Assembly: GCA_963777165.1 (NCBI GenBank)
Contig: CAVZPO010000021.1
Location: 124,001-188,000, forward strand
From: DYJB01 sp963777165
Lineage (GTDB): Bacteria; Chloroflexota; Anaerolineae; Anaerolineales; E44-bin32
Direction: 5' to 3'
DNA length: 64,000 nt
The position numbers and the translations under genes are program-made. Shown piece after piece: positions 42,438 to 51,864 of this stretch. The first letter of the stretch is position 1. Each line of letters starts with the position of its first letter. The notes beneath the pieces are model-generated. The model did no database searches and was not told the origin of the DNA. It was given only the letters and a program-made list of their open reading frames with translations.

Positions 42438-44402
42438 ATGGAAGACGCGGCCGCGGGGCTGGCCGTCGTCTGTGCGCTCCTGCTTGGCCTCAGCGGATTC
42501 AACCACTTTGGTGCCTCGTGGGATGAGACGCAGGACTACGCATACGCCAGCCTGTCGCTCTCGGCATATCGCGGACCAGTCCCTGAGTGGTCGCGGCTTG
42601 CGGAAGGCGACTACGTCGAACTGCACGGGCCGGCGTACCTCATGGCCTCCGAGCTGGCCGCGACGGGCCTGACGCGACTCCGTCCCGGCTGGTCCATGCT
42701 GGATGCCAGGCACTTCACCAACCAATTCATCTTCCTGGTTGGGGGACTGTCGCTGTATCTCCTGACCCGCAGGTTGATCGGTCGCAGGGCCGCCCTGTTC
42801 GCCCTAGCCATGATGGCAACGCAACCGCTGCTGTGGGGCCATTCATTCATCAATCAGAAGGACACTCCCTTCATGGCGCTCTTCCTGGCCTCGGTGGCAG
42901 CTGGACTCCTGGTTGCCTCCAAGCCGGAGGGAGACCGCGTCCCCGACCCCGGCGAACCGCATTCGGTTCTCACGACCAGGGACGCCATGTGGCGTGCGGC
43001 GAGGATGAACTGGGGGTCGGCCACCCGCATCAGGAAGTTCCTTCTCGCCGGGGTCCTGCTTGCGGCAGCAGCCGTGGTTGTCGAAGTCGTCTTCCTCAAT
43101 CGCGTTCTGTGGCCGGCAGTGCAGTCGGTCATTCTCCGGGCTCACGCCGGCGACTCACTACCGTGGATCAACGCTCTATTTGACCGGCTCGCGCCCGGTG
43201 CAGCACAGGTCCCGGCGTCGTCCTACGTCGACAGGGCCGCCCAGGCTTATTCGTGGTTGCGACCCATCCTCGCGTTCCTGGCAATCGCCGCGGCATGGCT
43301 CGCCGGCCGGGCGGTTCTCCCGTCAGTCCGACTCCCGTGGAACGTCCGCTGGTCATGGAGAGGATCACCCAAGCCCGGCGCCGGCTCCGTGGCCGGCCTC
43401 CTCTTGGCGGGAGTCTTGTTGGGCGTGACGATCTCAGTCCGCTCACTGGGTGTCTTCGCAGGAGTGCTCGTGACACTGTTCATGATCCGGCACCGGCGGC
43501 CTCCGGTGGTGGGGATCCTGGCCTATTGGGCCATGGCCGCGTTGGCCTGCTATGCCACGTGGCCTTACCTGTGGGGCGATCCCTTCGGCCGATTCGTTGA
43601 CAGCCTGCGGACATTGGCGGCCTTCCCATGGCAGGGTGATATCTTGTACGCTGGCAAGCTGTGGGATGCTGGCGCAACCCCGTGGCACTACCTTCCCTTC
43701 CTGATCCTTGCCCAACTTACCCTCCCCGCACTCTTGCTCGCCCTTATCGGGCTGGGGGTCGGTTTGCATCGCGTGGTTCAACGCGCCATGGATGGCATAG
43801 CGTTGGGGCTCCTGATGGTGTGGGGTAGCGTGCCGATTGCTGCGGCGATTGCCCTGCGCTCGATCGTTTATGACAACGCACGACAGTTCCTGTTTGCCCT
43901 GCCCCCGCTCTTCATCCTGGCAGGGCTCGGCATCGATGGGATCTTGGGGAGAATCCGTTCCCGAGCAATCGGGGCGGCAGGCGTGCTTGCCCTGCTTGCC
44001 CCGGGCGTGCTCGGCATCCTTGCCCTCCATCCCTACGAGTACACGTACTTCAACTCGCTGGTGGGGGGCACAGAAGGCGCCTATCGCAGATTCGAGACCG
44101 ACTATTGGTGTACATCGTACCGGGAAGCCATGGAGCTGATCGGGGCCACAGCTCCGCCTGGGGCGGTCATCGCCGTCTCGGGGCCTTGGTATTCCGCCCA
44201 GCAGGTGGCCCGGGCAGACCTGGTGATCCGGCAAATCGATGACGGCACAGATCCACGTGCTGATCAGGTCACCTTCGGCCTCGCCTGCACTCGCACGAAC
44301 AAGGACGCGGTTTTCTATCCGGGGTTTCCAGCTGCGGAGGAAATCACTGCGGGTGGAGCGACGCTGGCGGTGATCAAGGACTTCCGCCGTCCCCTGCCCT
44401 GA
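42438..44402 (+). CDS. GT39-type polytopic membrane glycosyltransferase
   Basis: About 654 residues from ATG 42438; an upstream GTG at 42330 in the same frame is possible but adds a charged tail and neither start has a good ribosome site. The N-terminal loop after the first membrane segment contains NHFGASWDETQDYAYA, the acidic first-loop signature of lipid-linked mannosyltransferases (PMT/ArnT class). About a dozen membrane segments follow. The C-terminal part is an outward domain (YEYTYFNSLVGGTEGAYRRF). It transfers a sugar from a polyprenyl-phosphate donor to an unknown acceptor outside the membrane. GC is a little lower than in neighbours. Confidence 0.75.
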   Translation: MEDAAAGLAVVCALLLGLSGFNHFGASWDETQDYAYASLSLSAYRGPVPEWSRLAEGDYVELHGPAYLMASELAATGLTRLRPGWSMLDARHFTNQFIFLVGGLSLYLLTRRLIGRRAALFALAMMATQPLLWGHSFINQKDTPFMALFLASVAAGLLVASKPEGDRVPDPGEPHSVLTTRDAMWRAARMNWGSATRIRKFLLAGVLLAAAAVVVEVVFLNRVLWPAVQSVILRAHAGDSLPWINALFDRLAPGAAQVPASSYVDRAAQAYSWLRPILAFLAIAAAWLAGRAVLPSVRLPWNVRWSWRGSPKPGAGSVAGLLLAGVLLGVTISVRSLGVFAGVLVTLFMIRHRRPPVVGILAYWAMAALACYATWPYLWGDPFGRFVDSLRTLAAFPWQGDILYAGKLWDAGATPWHYLPFLILAQLTLPALLLALIGLGVGLHRVVQRAMDGIALGLLMVWGSVPIAAAIALRSIVYDNARQFLFALPPLFILAGLGIDGILGRIRSRAIGAAGVLALLAPGVLGILALHPYEYTYFNSLVGGTEGAYRRFETDYWCTSYREAMELIGATAPPGAVIAVSGPWYSAQQVARADLVIRQIDDGTDPRADQVTFGLACTRTNKDAVFYPGFPAAEEITAGGATLAVIKDFRRPLP

Positions 44403-44512
44403 GCTCCAGCGCTGCGGCCATTCTCAACGCGGGTTTGCGCAGCCACTGCCGACCCAAGCCGCACAGGGTTCTTCCATCCGGTTGGCAGCAGAAGTCCGAC
44501 CGCCGGACGGTA

Positions 44513-46081
44513 CTAGTCCTGTCCGGCAGAGGAGAAGATGCTGCCGTCCCATGGCACGGAAAGCGCCGCCTGAAGGCCGAGGACCAGGTCGTCCTCTGGG
44601 ACATACTCGGGGCTCACTCGGCCGAAGAGCACCATCACGGCTCCGGGCGACCGAAGGATCTCGCGCATCTTCTCCAGCGCCGCTTCGTCACCCCTAACCG
44701 GAACCGAGCATGGAGTGAGACCGGCACTGAAGTAGACGGCCGGGATCTCGTTCGTATACACAATTGCGGGCTTCTGCTCCCGAACGGCTTCCAGCACGGG
44801 AGAAGATCGCCATCGGGTGGCGGCGTAGCCCTGGCCGTCTTCTCGCAGCACTCGAACGGTCGAGGCGATCTGAACCCCTTGCACGCCCGCCAGACCCAGC
44901 GCGGCGACAATCACCAGCCCGCGCAACGCCGGTCGGCTCATGCGCCAAAGCCCCGTGGCACCCGCCACGAGGAGGGGTACGGCCGAAGCATACGCCGGGC
45001 TCAGGATCCGGTCGTCCAGGGGAATCCGTGGATCGAAAAGGACCAGGGAGACAGCGAGGAACCCGAGGTAGATGAAAATCCAGGCGAGCAGCACTGCCTC
45101 AAGGTCGAGACGACGCGTCCGCCGGCACTGGCGCACTATGCGAACGGCGGCGAACAAGAGCGCCAGGCCCAAGAGGGGCGGAATCAATGATGCCAGCGAT
45201 GCGTTCAGCGCTAGCCTCGTTACAGGTTGCCCCAGAGGGTTGATACCCGTCGGTAACAACCATGCCGCCACCGTCCGGGCGAGCTGTCCCAAGTTCTCCG
45301 ATCCCAGTGGATGCCATTCCAGATGCCGGTTGACAGGGTTTCCGCGCAGCATCAGATTGCGGATCATCCATACGGCAAGTGGACCTGCGGCCAGGATGAG
45401 ATATGCCGCCAAGGCAGCCCATCGCGCCCGCAACCCATGTGCCCTGGCTAGCCAAAGGTGGATCGCCATCACCACGGCCGCTGCACCAAAGAGCGCCAGG
45501 CCCGCGTAGCGGAGCATCATCGCCAGACTGAGGCAGGCGGCCGAAGTGAGTAGGGCCCACACCCGATCCGACTTCAGGTACTCCGCCAGGAACAGCATAC
45601 ATCCGAGACAAACGACGACAAACGCCGGCTCGGTCCACGCCCAGCTGTAGACCCCCAGGATTGTGGAGGAGCTCAGCATGATCAGGCTCGCTAGAAGAGC
45701 CGCGGTATTTGACCGGGTCAGCTTGCGGACCAGGATCCCCGCCAAGAAGACTGTTGCACCGTAGGAGAGGGCGCTGATCCCTCTAGCTGCCCGCGCCGCA
45801 TTGAGCCCGGCCCATTCAAGCCCCGCAAGCGCAAGCGGGTACAGTGGAGGATAGCCGGTCATGGGCTTGAGCTCACCGCAGACCGTCAGCCGTGCCAGGC
45901 CCCGCCCCTCGAGCATGCCCCGCGCGGAACTTATATAAGTGAACGAGTCCCAGGACAGCCCCACGCCGAGAGGAGTGCTTCGAACCAGGAGCCAAGCGCC
46001 GGCCGCGCTGGACACCAACAGGCATGCCCAGAAGACAAGCCCCCATCCCCTTGTCGTCTTGCGCCGCAGCACTTGGATCAT
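44513..46081 (-). CDS. ArnT/GT39-like membrane glycosyltransferase, convergent partner
   Basis: 522 residues. It has an N-terminal segment, then the acidic loop GLSWDSFTYISSARGMLEGR with an Asp typical of GT-C enzymes. About ten membrane segments follow (AALLASLIMLSSSTILGVYS, ...LLGLALLFAAVRIV), with a short soluble C-terminal domain. It is convergent with the larger GT39 gene. It has no recognisable substrate signature. Together they may decorate surface glycans or proteins. Confidence 0.75.
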   Translation of the reverse strand: MIQVLRRKTTRGWGLVFWACLLVSSAAGAWLLVRSTPLGVGLSWDSFTYISSARGMLEGRGLARLTVCGELKPMTGYPPLYPLALAGLEWAGLNAARAARGISALSYGATVFLAGILVRKLTRSNTAALLASLIMLSSSTILGVYSWAWTEPAFVVVCLGCMLFLAEYLKSDRVWALLTSAACLSLAMMLRYAGLALFGAAAVVMAIHLWLARAHGLRARWAALAAYLILAAGPLAVWMIRNLMLRGNPVNRHLEWHPLGSENLGQLARTVAAWLLPTGINPLGQPVTRLALNASLASLIPPLLGLALLFAAVRIVRQCRRTRRLDLEAVLLAWIFIYLGFLAVSLVLFDPRIPLDDRILSPAYASAVPLLVAGATGLWRMSRPALRGLVIVAALGLAGVQGVQIASTVRVLREDGQGYAATRWRSSPVLEAVREQKPAIVYTNEIPAVYFSAGLTPCSVPVRGDEAALEKMREILRSPGAVMVLFGRVSPEYVPEDDLVLGLQAALSVPWDGSIFSSAGQD

Positions 46082-46597
46082 CGGCTACTTTCTGCTCCCC
46101 ACGAGTGTTGAATGCCGGTAGTACCGCTGACTCCACAAGCCCCACTTGAGCGGCAGCAACCAATTCTACTTTGTCTGGAGTCCTTGGTGCTCGAACGCCC
46201 GTTGCTTCAGGGCGGTCGGCCCCCGAGCAGAACGCGGTCAGGATTCTCCCACAACTGCGATGGAGGTGCTGCGAGGATGCTGGCGCCCAAGCCAGGGTAC
46301 CCTGGCGCAATCAGGGTCCCAATGCGAGGGATCCGGATAGCCGCGGACACCCTCGCCCCGCGAGGGGGCGTGTCCTGATTGCATCTCTCCGGGTTCGATT
46401 GGCGAGGCCAAGGAACGTGGGACCATGCCTCCATCGGCCGTGCTCCAATCGTCCAGTGGATGAGAGCACACCGCCCACGATCGATCCGTCCGGACAGACA
46501 CGGCCCCTTTCAGCCTGGTGCCGTCCCCTTCCGAGTCCCAATGCACTGAACCGCCGGCCGACCTACGCATGCGTCCCTCCCTGCCATCCCACACTGC
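46082..46597. other. Intergenic stretch upstream of the thiamine operon
   Basis: No coding frame is convincing. It contains a perfect 16-bp palindrome at 46291-46306 (GCCAGGGTACCCTGGC) and an imperfect hairpin with arms near 46349 and 46373. The promoter of the riboswitch operon marks its right end. Confidence 0.5.
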
Positions 46598-46626
46598 TTG
46601 ACCGCCCGACGCGGCGGCGCTATACT
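46598..46626 (+). promoter_or_regulatory. Sigma70-type promoter of the thiamine operon
   Basis: TTGACC (46598-46603), 17 nt and TATACT (46621-46626), ending about 15 nt before the riboswitch aptamer. Confidence 0.7.
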
Positions 46627-46640
46627 CGGGGACATCCAAC

Positions 46641-46735
46641 TTGCACGGGGAGCCCGGTGTGCCGGGCTGAGAGGAGGGCTGTCAGCCCTCGACCCGCGGA
46701 ACCTGATCCGGGTAATGCCGGCGGAGGGAGCACGA
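46641..46735 (+). promoter_or_regulatory. TPP riboswitch (THI element)
   Basis: The thi-box consensus is complete: GGGGAGCCC then GGGCTGAGAGG (pyrimidine-sensor arm) and GGAACCTGATCCGGGTAATG followed by CCGGCGGAGGGA. These form helices P1 to P5 of the thiamine pyrophosphate aptamer. It stands directly before thiN and the thiamine ABC transporter, so high TPP should shut down uptake. Confidence 0.95.
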
Positions 46736-46750
46736 CCATCTCGTCACCAT

Positions 46751-46778
46751 CACCCTCCCCTGCACCCGGTGGAGGGTG
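46751..46778 (+). promoter_or_regulatory. Shine-Dalgarno sequestering hairpin of the riboswitch
   Basis: CACCCTCC (46751-46758) pairs perfectly with GGAGGGTG (46771-46778), which contains the ribosome site of the first gene. This indicates translational, not terminator, control by the riboswitch. Confidence 0.7.
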
Positions 46779-46784
46779 TTGCAT

Positions 46785-47444
46785 TTGCGCGCTGTCGTGA
46801 TCGCCAATGGGCGCCTGAGCCATCCGTCCGAGGACCGCGCCCGCATGCGCCCCGACGACTGGATCCTGGCTGCCGACGGCGGTCTGCACAACTGCCGCCG
46901 GCTGGGACTGTCACCGGCCGTGGTCATTGGCGACTTCGACTCGATCGACGCCGCCGAACTTGCCGCGCTCCAGGCGACCATCGTCCGCCACCCGGAACGA
47001 AAGGACGAGACCGACCTCGAGCTGGCGCTCGAGTATGCCGTTCGTCATGGCGCACAGGAGGTATTGATCCTTGGCGCCCTGGGCGACCGCTGGGATCAGA
47101 CACTGGCCAACGCGCTGCTCCTGGCCTCCCCCACCCTGTCCGAGGTTCGCACCTGGCTGGCGGACGGTTCGCAGCAGGTGACGCTGGCCCGTCCGGGCGA
47201 CTCGCTCGTGCTCCACGGCCACCGGGGCGACACGCTCTCCCTCCTGCCTCTGGCCGGCGATGCATACGGTGTCACGACCGAAGGGCTCGAGTATCCACTC
47301 CTCGATGAGACGCTCCACTTCGCCGCCACCCGCGGCGTCAGCAACACGATGCTCGGAACGACGGCGACGGTTCACCTCAAAGCGGGCCTGCTGCTCGTGG
47401 TGCAACTTCAGTCCGCCGTGGCTCCCAAGGAGGACCCGCAATGA
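46785..47444 (+). CDS. thiN: Thiamine diphosphokinase
   Basis: 219 residues if TTG 46785 is used. This start was chosen because it lies 9 nt after the GGAGG and yields the family start LRAVVIANGRL; GTG 46776 is too close to the ribosome site. Family motifs are DDWILAADGGLHNCRRLGL, VVIGDFDSIDAAEL, and the catalytic acidic motif HPERKDETDLELAL. It pyrophosphorylates thiamine with ATP to give TPP. As first gene after the riboswitch it completes a salvage pathway: the transporter brings in thiamine and this enzyme activates it. Its stop overlaps the thiB start (ATGA). Confidence 0.93.
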   Translation: MRAVVIANGRLSHPSEDRARMRPDDWILAADGGLHNCRRLGLSPAVVIGDFDSIDAAELAALQATIVRHPERKDETDLELALEYAVRHGAQEVLILGALGDRWDQTLANALLLASPTLSEVRTWLADGSQQVTLARPGDSLVLHGHRGDTLSLLPLAGDAYGVTTEGLEYPLLDETLHFAATRGVSNTMLGTTATVHLKAGLLLVVQLQSAVAPKEDPQ

Positions 47445-48517
47445 TCCGAGGCACACTGGCAGCCCTCCTCCTGGTCGGGATGCTGGCTGGTTGCGCTCCT
47501 CCGCCGGCCGCCGGGCCGGCACCGGTCGCCACCATCCCTCCCTCTCCGTCGATTCTGACCGTCATGACGCACGACTCGTTCAGCATCTCCGCCTCGGTCC
47601 TAGCCGAGTTCGAGCGCACACACAATGCCAAGGTGCAGTTCGTCAAAGCCGGCGACGCCGGCACGATGCTCAACAAGGCCATCCTGGCCAAGGGCAGCCC
47701 GCTGGCCGACGTGCTCTACGGCGTCGACAACACGTACCTTTCGCGCGCCCTGCGGGAAGGCATCCTCGAAGCCTACAACTCCCCGCTGCTTGCCGATCTG
47801 CCGGAGACGGTGCGCCTCGATCCGGAGAACCGCGCCCTGCCGATCGACTACGGCGACGTGTGCCTCAACTACGACAAGGCGTATTTCGCCGAGAAGCGAC
47901 TTGCGCCGCCCAAGTCGCTCAATGACCTGACCCAGCCCGAGTACAAGAGCTTGCTTGTGGTTGAAGACCCGTCCACCTCGTCTACCGGTCTGGCCTTCCT
48001 GATCGCTACCGTCGGGGCCTTCGGCGACCCAGGATACCTGGCCTACTGGGAAGCGTTGGTGGCGAACGACGTCCTGGTCGTCAGCGGCTGGGAGACGGCC
48101 TACAACACCGAGTTCAGCGGGTCCTCCGGGCGCGGCCCGCGGCCCGTGGTCGTGTCGTACGGCTCCAGCCCGGTGTTCGAGATGGTCTACGCCGCCACGC
48201 CGCCCAGTGAGCCCCCGACGGCCGCGGTGGTCGACGACGACACCTGCTTCCGCCAGATCGAATTCGCCGGAATCCTGGTGGGCACGGCCAACCGCCCGTT
48301 GGCCGAGGCCTGGATCGATTTCATGCTTTCCCCGTCCTTCCAGCAGGACCTTCCGCTGCAGATGTATGTGTTCCCGGTTAGTCCGTCGGCGCAGCTCGAC
48401 CCGGTCTTCCAGAAGTACCTCGCGGTTCCGGACAAGCCAGTGAGCGTCAGTCCACAGGAGATCGACGCCAACCGCGAAACGTGGATCAAGGCCTGGCGCG
48501 AGGTTGTGCTGCGTTGA
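47441..48517 (+). CDS. thiB: Thiamine ABC transporter substrate-binding lipoprotein
   Basis: 358 residues. Lipobox LAGC18 after a short signal, then a Pro-rich linker and a type 2 periplasmic-binding fold typical of ThiB (ILTVMTHDSFSISASVLAEF; GDAGTMLNKAILAKGSPLAD; LPIDYGDVCLNYDKAYF; EDPSTSSTGLAFLIATVGAF). It is tethered to the membrane and captures thiamine or its phosphates. It overlaps thiN and thiP (TGATG), showing tight coupling. Confidence 0.92.
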   Translation: MIRGTLAALLLVGMLAGCAPPPAAGPAPVATIPPSPSILTVMTHDSFSISASVLAEFERTHNAKVQFVKAGDAGTMLNKAILAKGSPLADVLYGVDNTYLSRALREGILEAYNSPLLADLPETVRLDPENRALPIDYGDVCLNYDKAYFAEKRLAPPKSLNDLTQPEYKSLLVVEDPSTSSTGLAFLIATVGAFGDPGYLAYWEALVANDVLVVSGWETAYNTEFSGSSGRGPRPVVVSYGSSPVFEMVYAATPPSEPPTAAVVDDDTCFRQIEFAGILVGTANRPLAEAWIDFMLSPSFQQDLPLQMYVFPVSPSAQLDPVFQKYLAVPDKPVSVSPQEIDANRETWIKAWREVVLR

Positions 48518-50250
48518 TGCCTGCCGGTCCCCGATCGGACGCCACGCGCCTGCGCTCGGCCGTACGCACGGCAGGGCTGTGGGGCGCGCCGCTCATCTTT
48601 CTGGCGCTGTTCTACGCGTTGCCGATGGTGCAGGTCCTGCGGCTCAGTCTAGCGCGCGGCGCCAGCCTGGCAGCGCCCTTCGTGGAAGCGCTCGGCTCGC
48701 CGGGCGTGCGCGGCGTCATCGGATTCACCTTCCTGCAGGCATCGCTCTCGACGGTGCTCACCCTGCTTCTCGGACTTCCCGGCGCCTACCTGCTGGCGCG
48801 CTACTCGTTCCGCGGGCGTTCGGTGCTGCTGGCCTTGACGTCCGTGCCCTTCGTCATGCCGACGCTGGTCGTCGGCGCGGCCTTCCAGGCACTCCTCGGC
48901 CCGCGCGGCTGGGTCAACCTGGCCCTGATGGCGGCCCTCGGGCTGTCGCAGCCTCCGATTGCCTTTCTGAATTCACTGGGTGCGATCCTGCTGGCGCATG
49001 TCTTCTACAACACCAGCATCGTCCTGCGCATGGTCGGTGACTTCTGGTCGCATCTCGATCCGCGGATCGAGGCCGCCGCTCGCACACTGGGAGCCAGCCG
49101 CTGGCAGGTCCTGCGCCGCGTCACGCTCCCGCTCTTGATGCCGGCGATCGCCGCCGCCTCGCTCCTGGTCTTCCTGTTCGATTTCACCTCCTTCGGCGTG
49201 ATCCTGATCCTGGGCGGACCGCGCCTGGCGACGCTCGAGGTCGAGATCTACAACCAGACGGTCGGACTCTTCAACCTGCCGCTGGCCGCGGCTTTGTCGA
49301 TCCTCCAGTTGGCCTTCACGCTGCTGCTGACCATCGCATACACGCGCCTGGCAGCCAGGGCCTCCCGTCCCCTCAGCCTGCGCCCGCGCCGACTTACCCA
49401 ACAGCCTTTGGTGGGGGTGCGCCGGCGTCTGGCCGCAGGAATGATGGTCGGCCTGCTGCTCGCGCTGCTCGTCACACCCCTGGTCGCGCTGGCGGCGCGC
49501 TCCGTAACCCGGCTCGACCCCGAGCGCGGGCAGGCGACCCAGGTTGCACGCGGCCTGACGGGCGACTTCTACCGCGAGCTGTGGGTCAATCGCCGCGAGT
49601 CGGTTTTCTACGTGCCCCCGTCGACCGCCGTCGGCGTCTCGCTAGCGTACGCCGCGGCCACGGTTGTGCTGTCGCTGTCGCTCGGGCTGCCTGCCGCCTG
49701 GGCGCTCGCCTACCGCCCCGCATCGACCGTCAGCCGTCTCTTCGATCCACTGTTGCTGCTTCCGCTGGGCACCTCGGCGGTTACGCTGGGACTGGGATTC
49801 ATCGTCGCCCTCAACCGACCGCCGCTCGATCTGCGCGCCTCGCCCTTGCTCGTGCCGCTGGCGCACACGCTTGTCGCGCTGCCGTTCGTCGTACGAAGCC
49901 TGACCCCATCGCTTCGGAGCATCCGCCCGCGATTGCGGCAGGCGGCCGCCGTGCTCGGCGCCGGCCCGGCACAGGTCGTCGCCCGCATCGATCTCCCCCT
50001 CGTCGGCCGGGCGCTGCTCGTCGCGGCGGCGTTCGCTTTCTCGATCTCGCTCGGAGAGTTCGGCGCCACGGCCCTGATCGCCCGCCCCGAATTCCCGACC
50101 ATCCCCCTGATGATCTACCGCTTCCTGTCGCTGCCCGGCGCACTGAACTACGGACAGGCCCTGGCCCTGAGCACGATCCTGATGGTCGTTTGCGCCGCGG
50201 CGATGCTGGGCATCGAGCGGTTGAGGATTGCCGATGTCGGGGAGTTCTAG
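48517..50250 (+). CDS. thiP: Thiamine ABC transporter permease
   Basis: 577 residues in two homologous halves of about six membrane segments each. Each half has an EAA loop facing the ATPase (EAAARTLGASRWQVLRRVTL and RQAAAVLGAGPAQVVARIDL). The single fused chain is the ThiP arrangement. ATG 48517 overlaps the thiB stop; longer in-frame starts would cover thiB. The end overlaps thiQ by 17 nt. Confidence 0.92.
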   Translation: MPAGPRSDATRLRSAVRTAGLWGAPLIFLALFYALPMVQVLRLSLARGASLAAPFVEALGSPGVRGVIGFTFLQASLSTVLTLLLGLPGAYLLARYSFRGRSVLLALTSVPFVMPTLVVGAAFQALLGPRGWVNLALMAALGLSQPPIAFLNSLGAILLAHVFYNTSIVLRMVGDFWSHLDPRIEAAARTLGASRWQVLRRVTLPLLMPAIAAASLLVFLFDFTSFGVILILGGPRLATLEVEIYNQTVGLFNLPLAAALSILQLAFTLLLTIAYTRLAARASRPLSLRPRRLTQQPLVGVRRRLAAGMMVGLLLALLVTPLVALAARSVTRLDPERGQATQVARGLTGDFYRELWVNRRESVFYVPPSTAVGVSLAYAAATVVLSLSLGLPAAWALAYRPASTVSRLFDPLLLLPLGTSAVTLGLGFIVALNRPPLDLRASPLLVPLAHTLVALPFVVRSLTPSLRSIRPRLRQAAAVLGAGPAQVVARIDLPLVGRALLVAAAFAFSISLGEFGATALIARPEFPTIPLMIYRFLSLPGALNYGQALALSTILMVVCAAAMLGIERLRIADVGEF

Positions 50251-51331
50251 CTCAGGTAACCACACTCCCGGCGCGCTCCAAGGCGAGGGCGGCGGGGTGG
50301 ACGCTGCATGCACGGGGCTGAGCCTCGCGGGGATCTGCAAGGCATACGGCGCCACGCAGGCGCTCGACGGCGTCTCACTGTGTGTCCCCCTTGGGTCGAT
50401 CGTCGCCGTCCTCGGGCCGAGCGGCTCGGGGAAATCCACACTGCTCTCGATCATCGCCGGGCTCGAGTTGCCCGACACCGGCCGGGTCCTTTGGGAAGGC
50501 GACCCGCTGGAAGGCGTTCCGGCCCATCGCCGCGGTTTCGGCCTGATGTTCCAGGACTTCGCCCTGTTCCCGCACCTGAACGTCGAACGCAACGTCGCCT
50601 TCGGGCTTCAGATGCAGGGCCTGGAGGCGGAGCGCACCGGAGCTCGCGTCCAGGAGTGCCTCGAACAGGTCGGCCTCGCCGGCTTCGAACGGCGCGACGT
50701 GCAGACGCTCTCCGGCGGCGAGCAGCAGCGCGTGGCGCTCGCCCGCGCCCTGGCGCCGCGCCCGCGGCTGCTGATGCTCGACGAGCCGCTCGGCGCCCTC
50801 GACCGGTCGCTAAGAGAACGCCTGTTAGGGGAGATTCACCGCATCCTGCGCGCCGCCCGTCAGACCGCCCTGGTGGTTACGCACGATCAGGAAGAGGCCT
50901 TCGGGCTGGCCGATCAGATCGTGATCCTCGACGCCGGCCGCGTCGTGCAGGAGGGTCAACCTCAGGATGTGTATCACCACCCGGCATCGGCGGCCGTGGC
51001 GCGCTTTCTCGGTCTGACCAACCTGGTCCCCGGCGAAGCGGCACCCGGAGGAATCCGGACCGCGCTCGGGCTGCTTCCGGTCAACGGGCCCTCCTCCGGG
51101 CCCTGCACCGTACTCCTGCGGCCCGACGCCGCACGGCTGGACGGGCAGGGTCCCCTGGTGCTTGAGGCGACGCTCCTCGAGAAGACCTTTCGTGGCCCGA
51201 CGTGCATTCTCGGCGTCCAGGCGTCTGGCCTCCACCTGAGCTTCGAGGTGCCATCGGCCTCGCTCCTGCCGTCCGAAGGCAGCCCGCTCCGACTGTCGCT
51301 CGATCCGAGGGCTTTCCAGGTCTTCGCATGA
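50234..51331 (+). CDS. thiQ: Thiamine ABC transporter ATPase
   Basis: 365 residues. Walker A GPSGSGKST at 61-69, Q loop LMFQDFALFPHLNVERNVAF, signature LSGGEQQRVALARAL, Walker B LLMLDEPLGALD and H loop VVTHDQEEAFGLAD. A C-terminal TOBE-like domain (TVLLRPDAARLDGQGPLVLE) is longer than in E. coli ThiQ (232 aa) and could regulate transport. An unusual Ser/Gly-rich head of about 25 residues precedes the ATPase fold. It energises ThiP. The stop overlaps the DUF402 start (ATGA). Confidence 0.92.
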   Translation: MSGSSSSGNHTPGALQGEGGGVDAACTGLSLAGICKAYGATQALDGVSLCVPLGSIVAVLGPSGSGKSTLLSIIAGLELPDTGRVLWEGDPLEGVPAHRRGFGLMFQDFALFPHLNVERNVAFGLQMQGLEAERTGARVQECLEQVGLAGFERRDVQTLSGGEQQRVALARALAPRPRLLMLDEPLGALDRSLRERLLGEIHRILRAARQTALVVTHDQEEAFGLADQIVILDAGRVVQEGQPQDVYHHPASAAVARFLGLTNLVPGEAAPGGIRTALGLLPVNGPSSGPCTVLLRPDAARLDGQGPLVLEATLLEKTFRGPTCILGVQASGLHLSFEVPSASLLPSEGSPLRLSLDPRAFQVFA

Positions 51332-51819
51332 CCGAGGCGATCACCGTCCACAAGCTGGACGCTGCCGGGCGAGAAGTCTGGTCCTATCCGACTCGCCTGC
51401 TCGCCCGCGGCGCAACCTGGGTAAGGCTGGAGGCGCGCTTCGACCGCGGCGACGTCGATTTTCCGGGGCTCAGCCTGCGGCGTGGCGACCGGATGGTCGA
51501 AACGTTCTACGCCGACCGGCACTACAACGTCTTCGCCGTGTATGACGGCCCCAGGGGAACTCTCAAGGGCTGGTACTGCAACATCACACGTCCGGCACGA
51601 CTCGAAGCGCAGCAGGTGTTCGCCGAGGATCTCGCATTGGACCTGCTGGTCTATCCAGGGGGTGGTGACCTGGTATTGGATGAAGACGAGTTCGACGCGC
51701 TGGGCCTCTCAGCCCCCGAGCAATCACTGGCACGCCGGGCGCTGGACGAACTGAGGCACCTGGCGGGCCGTCGTCTGGATCCCTTCGCCGAGCCGCCCAA
51801 TGACAGCGCCCCCGCCTGA
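51328..51819 (+). CDS. DUF402 protein, possible nucleoside phosphatase-like
   Basis: 163 residues, translationally coupled to thiQ. DUF402 features are VETFYADRHYNVFAVYDGPR, GWYCNITRPARL and LDLLVYPGGGDLVLDEDEFD, with the acidic cluster that binds metal in relatives (staphylococcal Ntdp nucleoside tri- and diphosphatase; FomD). As the last gene of a TPP-regulated operon it may act on a thiamine phosphate or nucleotide, but this is inference. Its stop codon lies in the loop of a terminator hairpin. Confidence 0.82.
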   Translation: MTEAITVHKLDAAGREVWSYPTRLLARGATWVRLEARFDRGDVDFPGLSLRRGDRMVETFYADRHYNVFAVYDGPRGTLKGWYCNITRPARLEAQQVFAEDLALDLLVYPGGGDLVLDEDEFDALGLSAPEQSLARRALDELRHLAGRRLDPFAEPPNDSAPA

Positions 51820-51830
51820 GCGGGGGCGCT
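51805..51830 (+). terminator. Hairpin overlapping the DUF402 stop codon
   Basis: An 11-bp stem (AGCGCCCCCGC and its complement) with loop CTGA that contains the TGA stop of the operon's last gene. No long U-tract follows, but the position and stem fit a transcription stop. Confidence 0.6.
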
Positions 51831-51864
51831 TGTTCATGCGCACATCGTGTGTCCGGTGAGGAGG

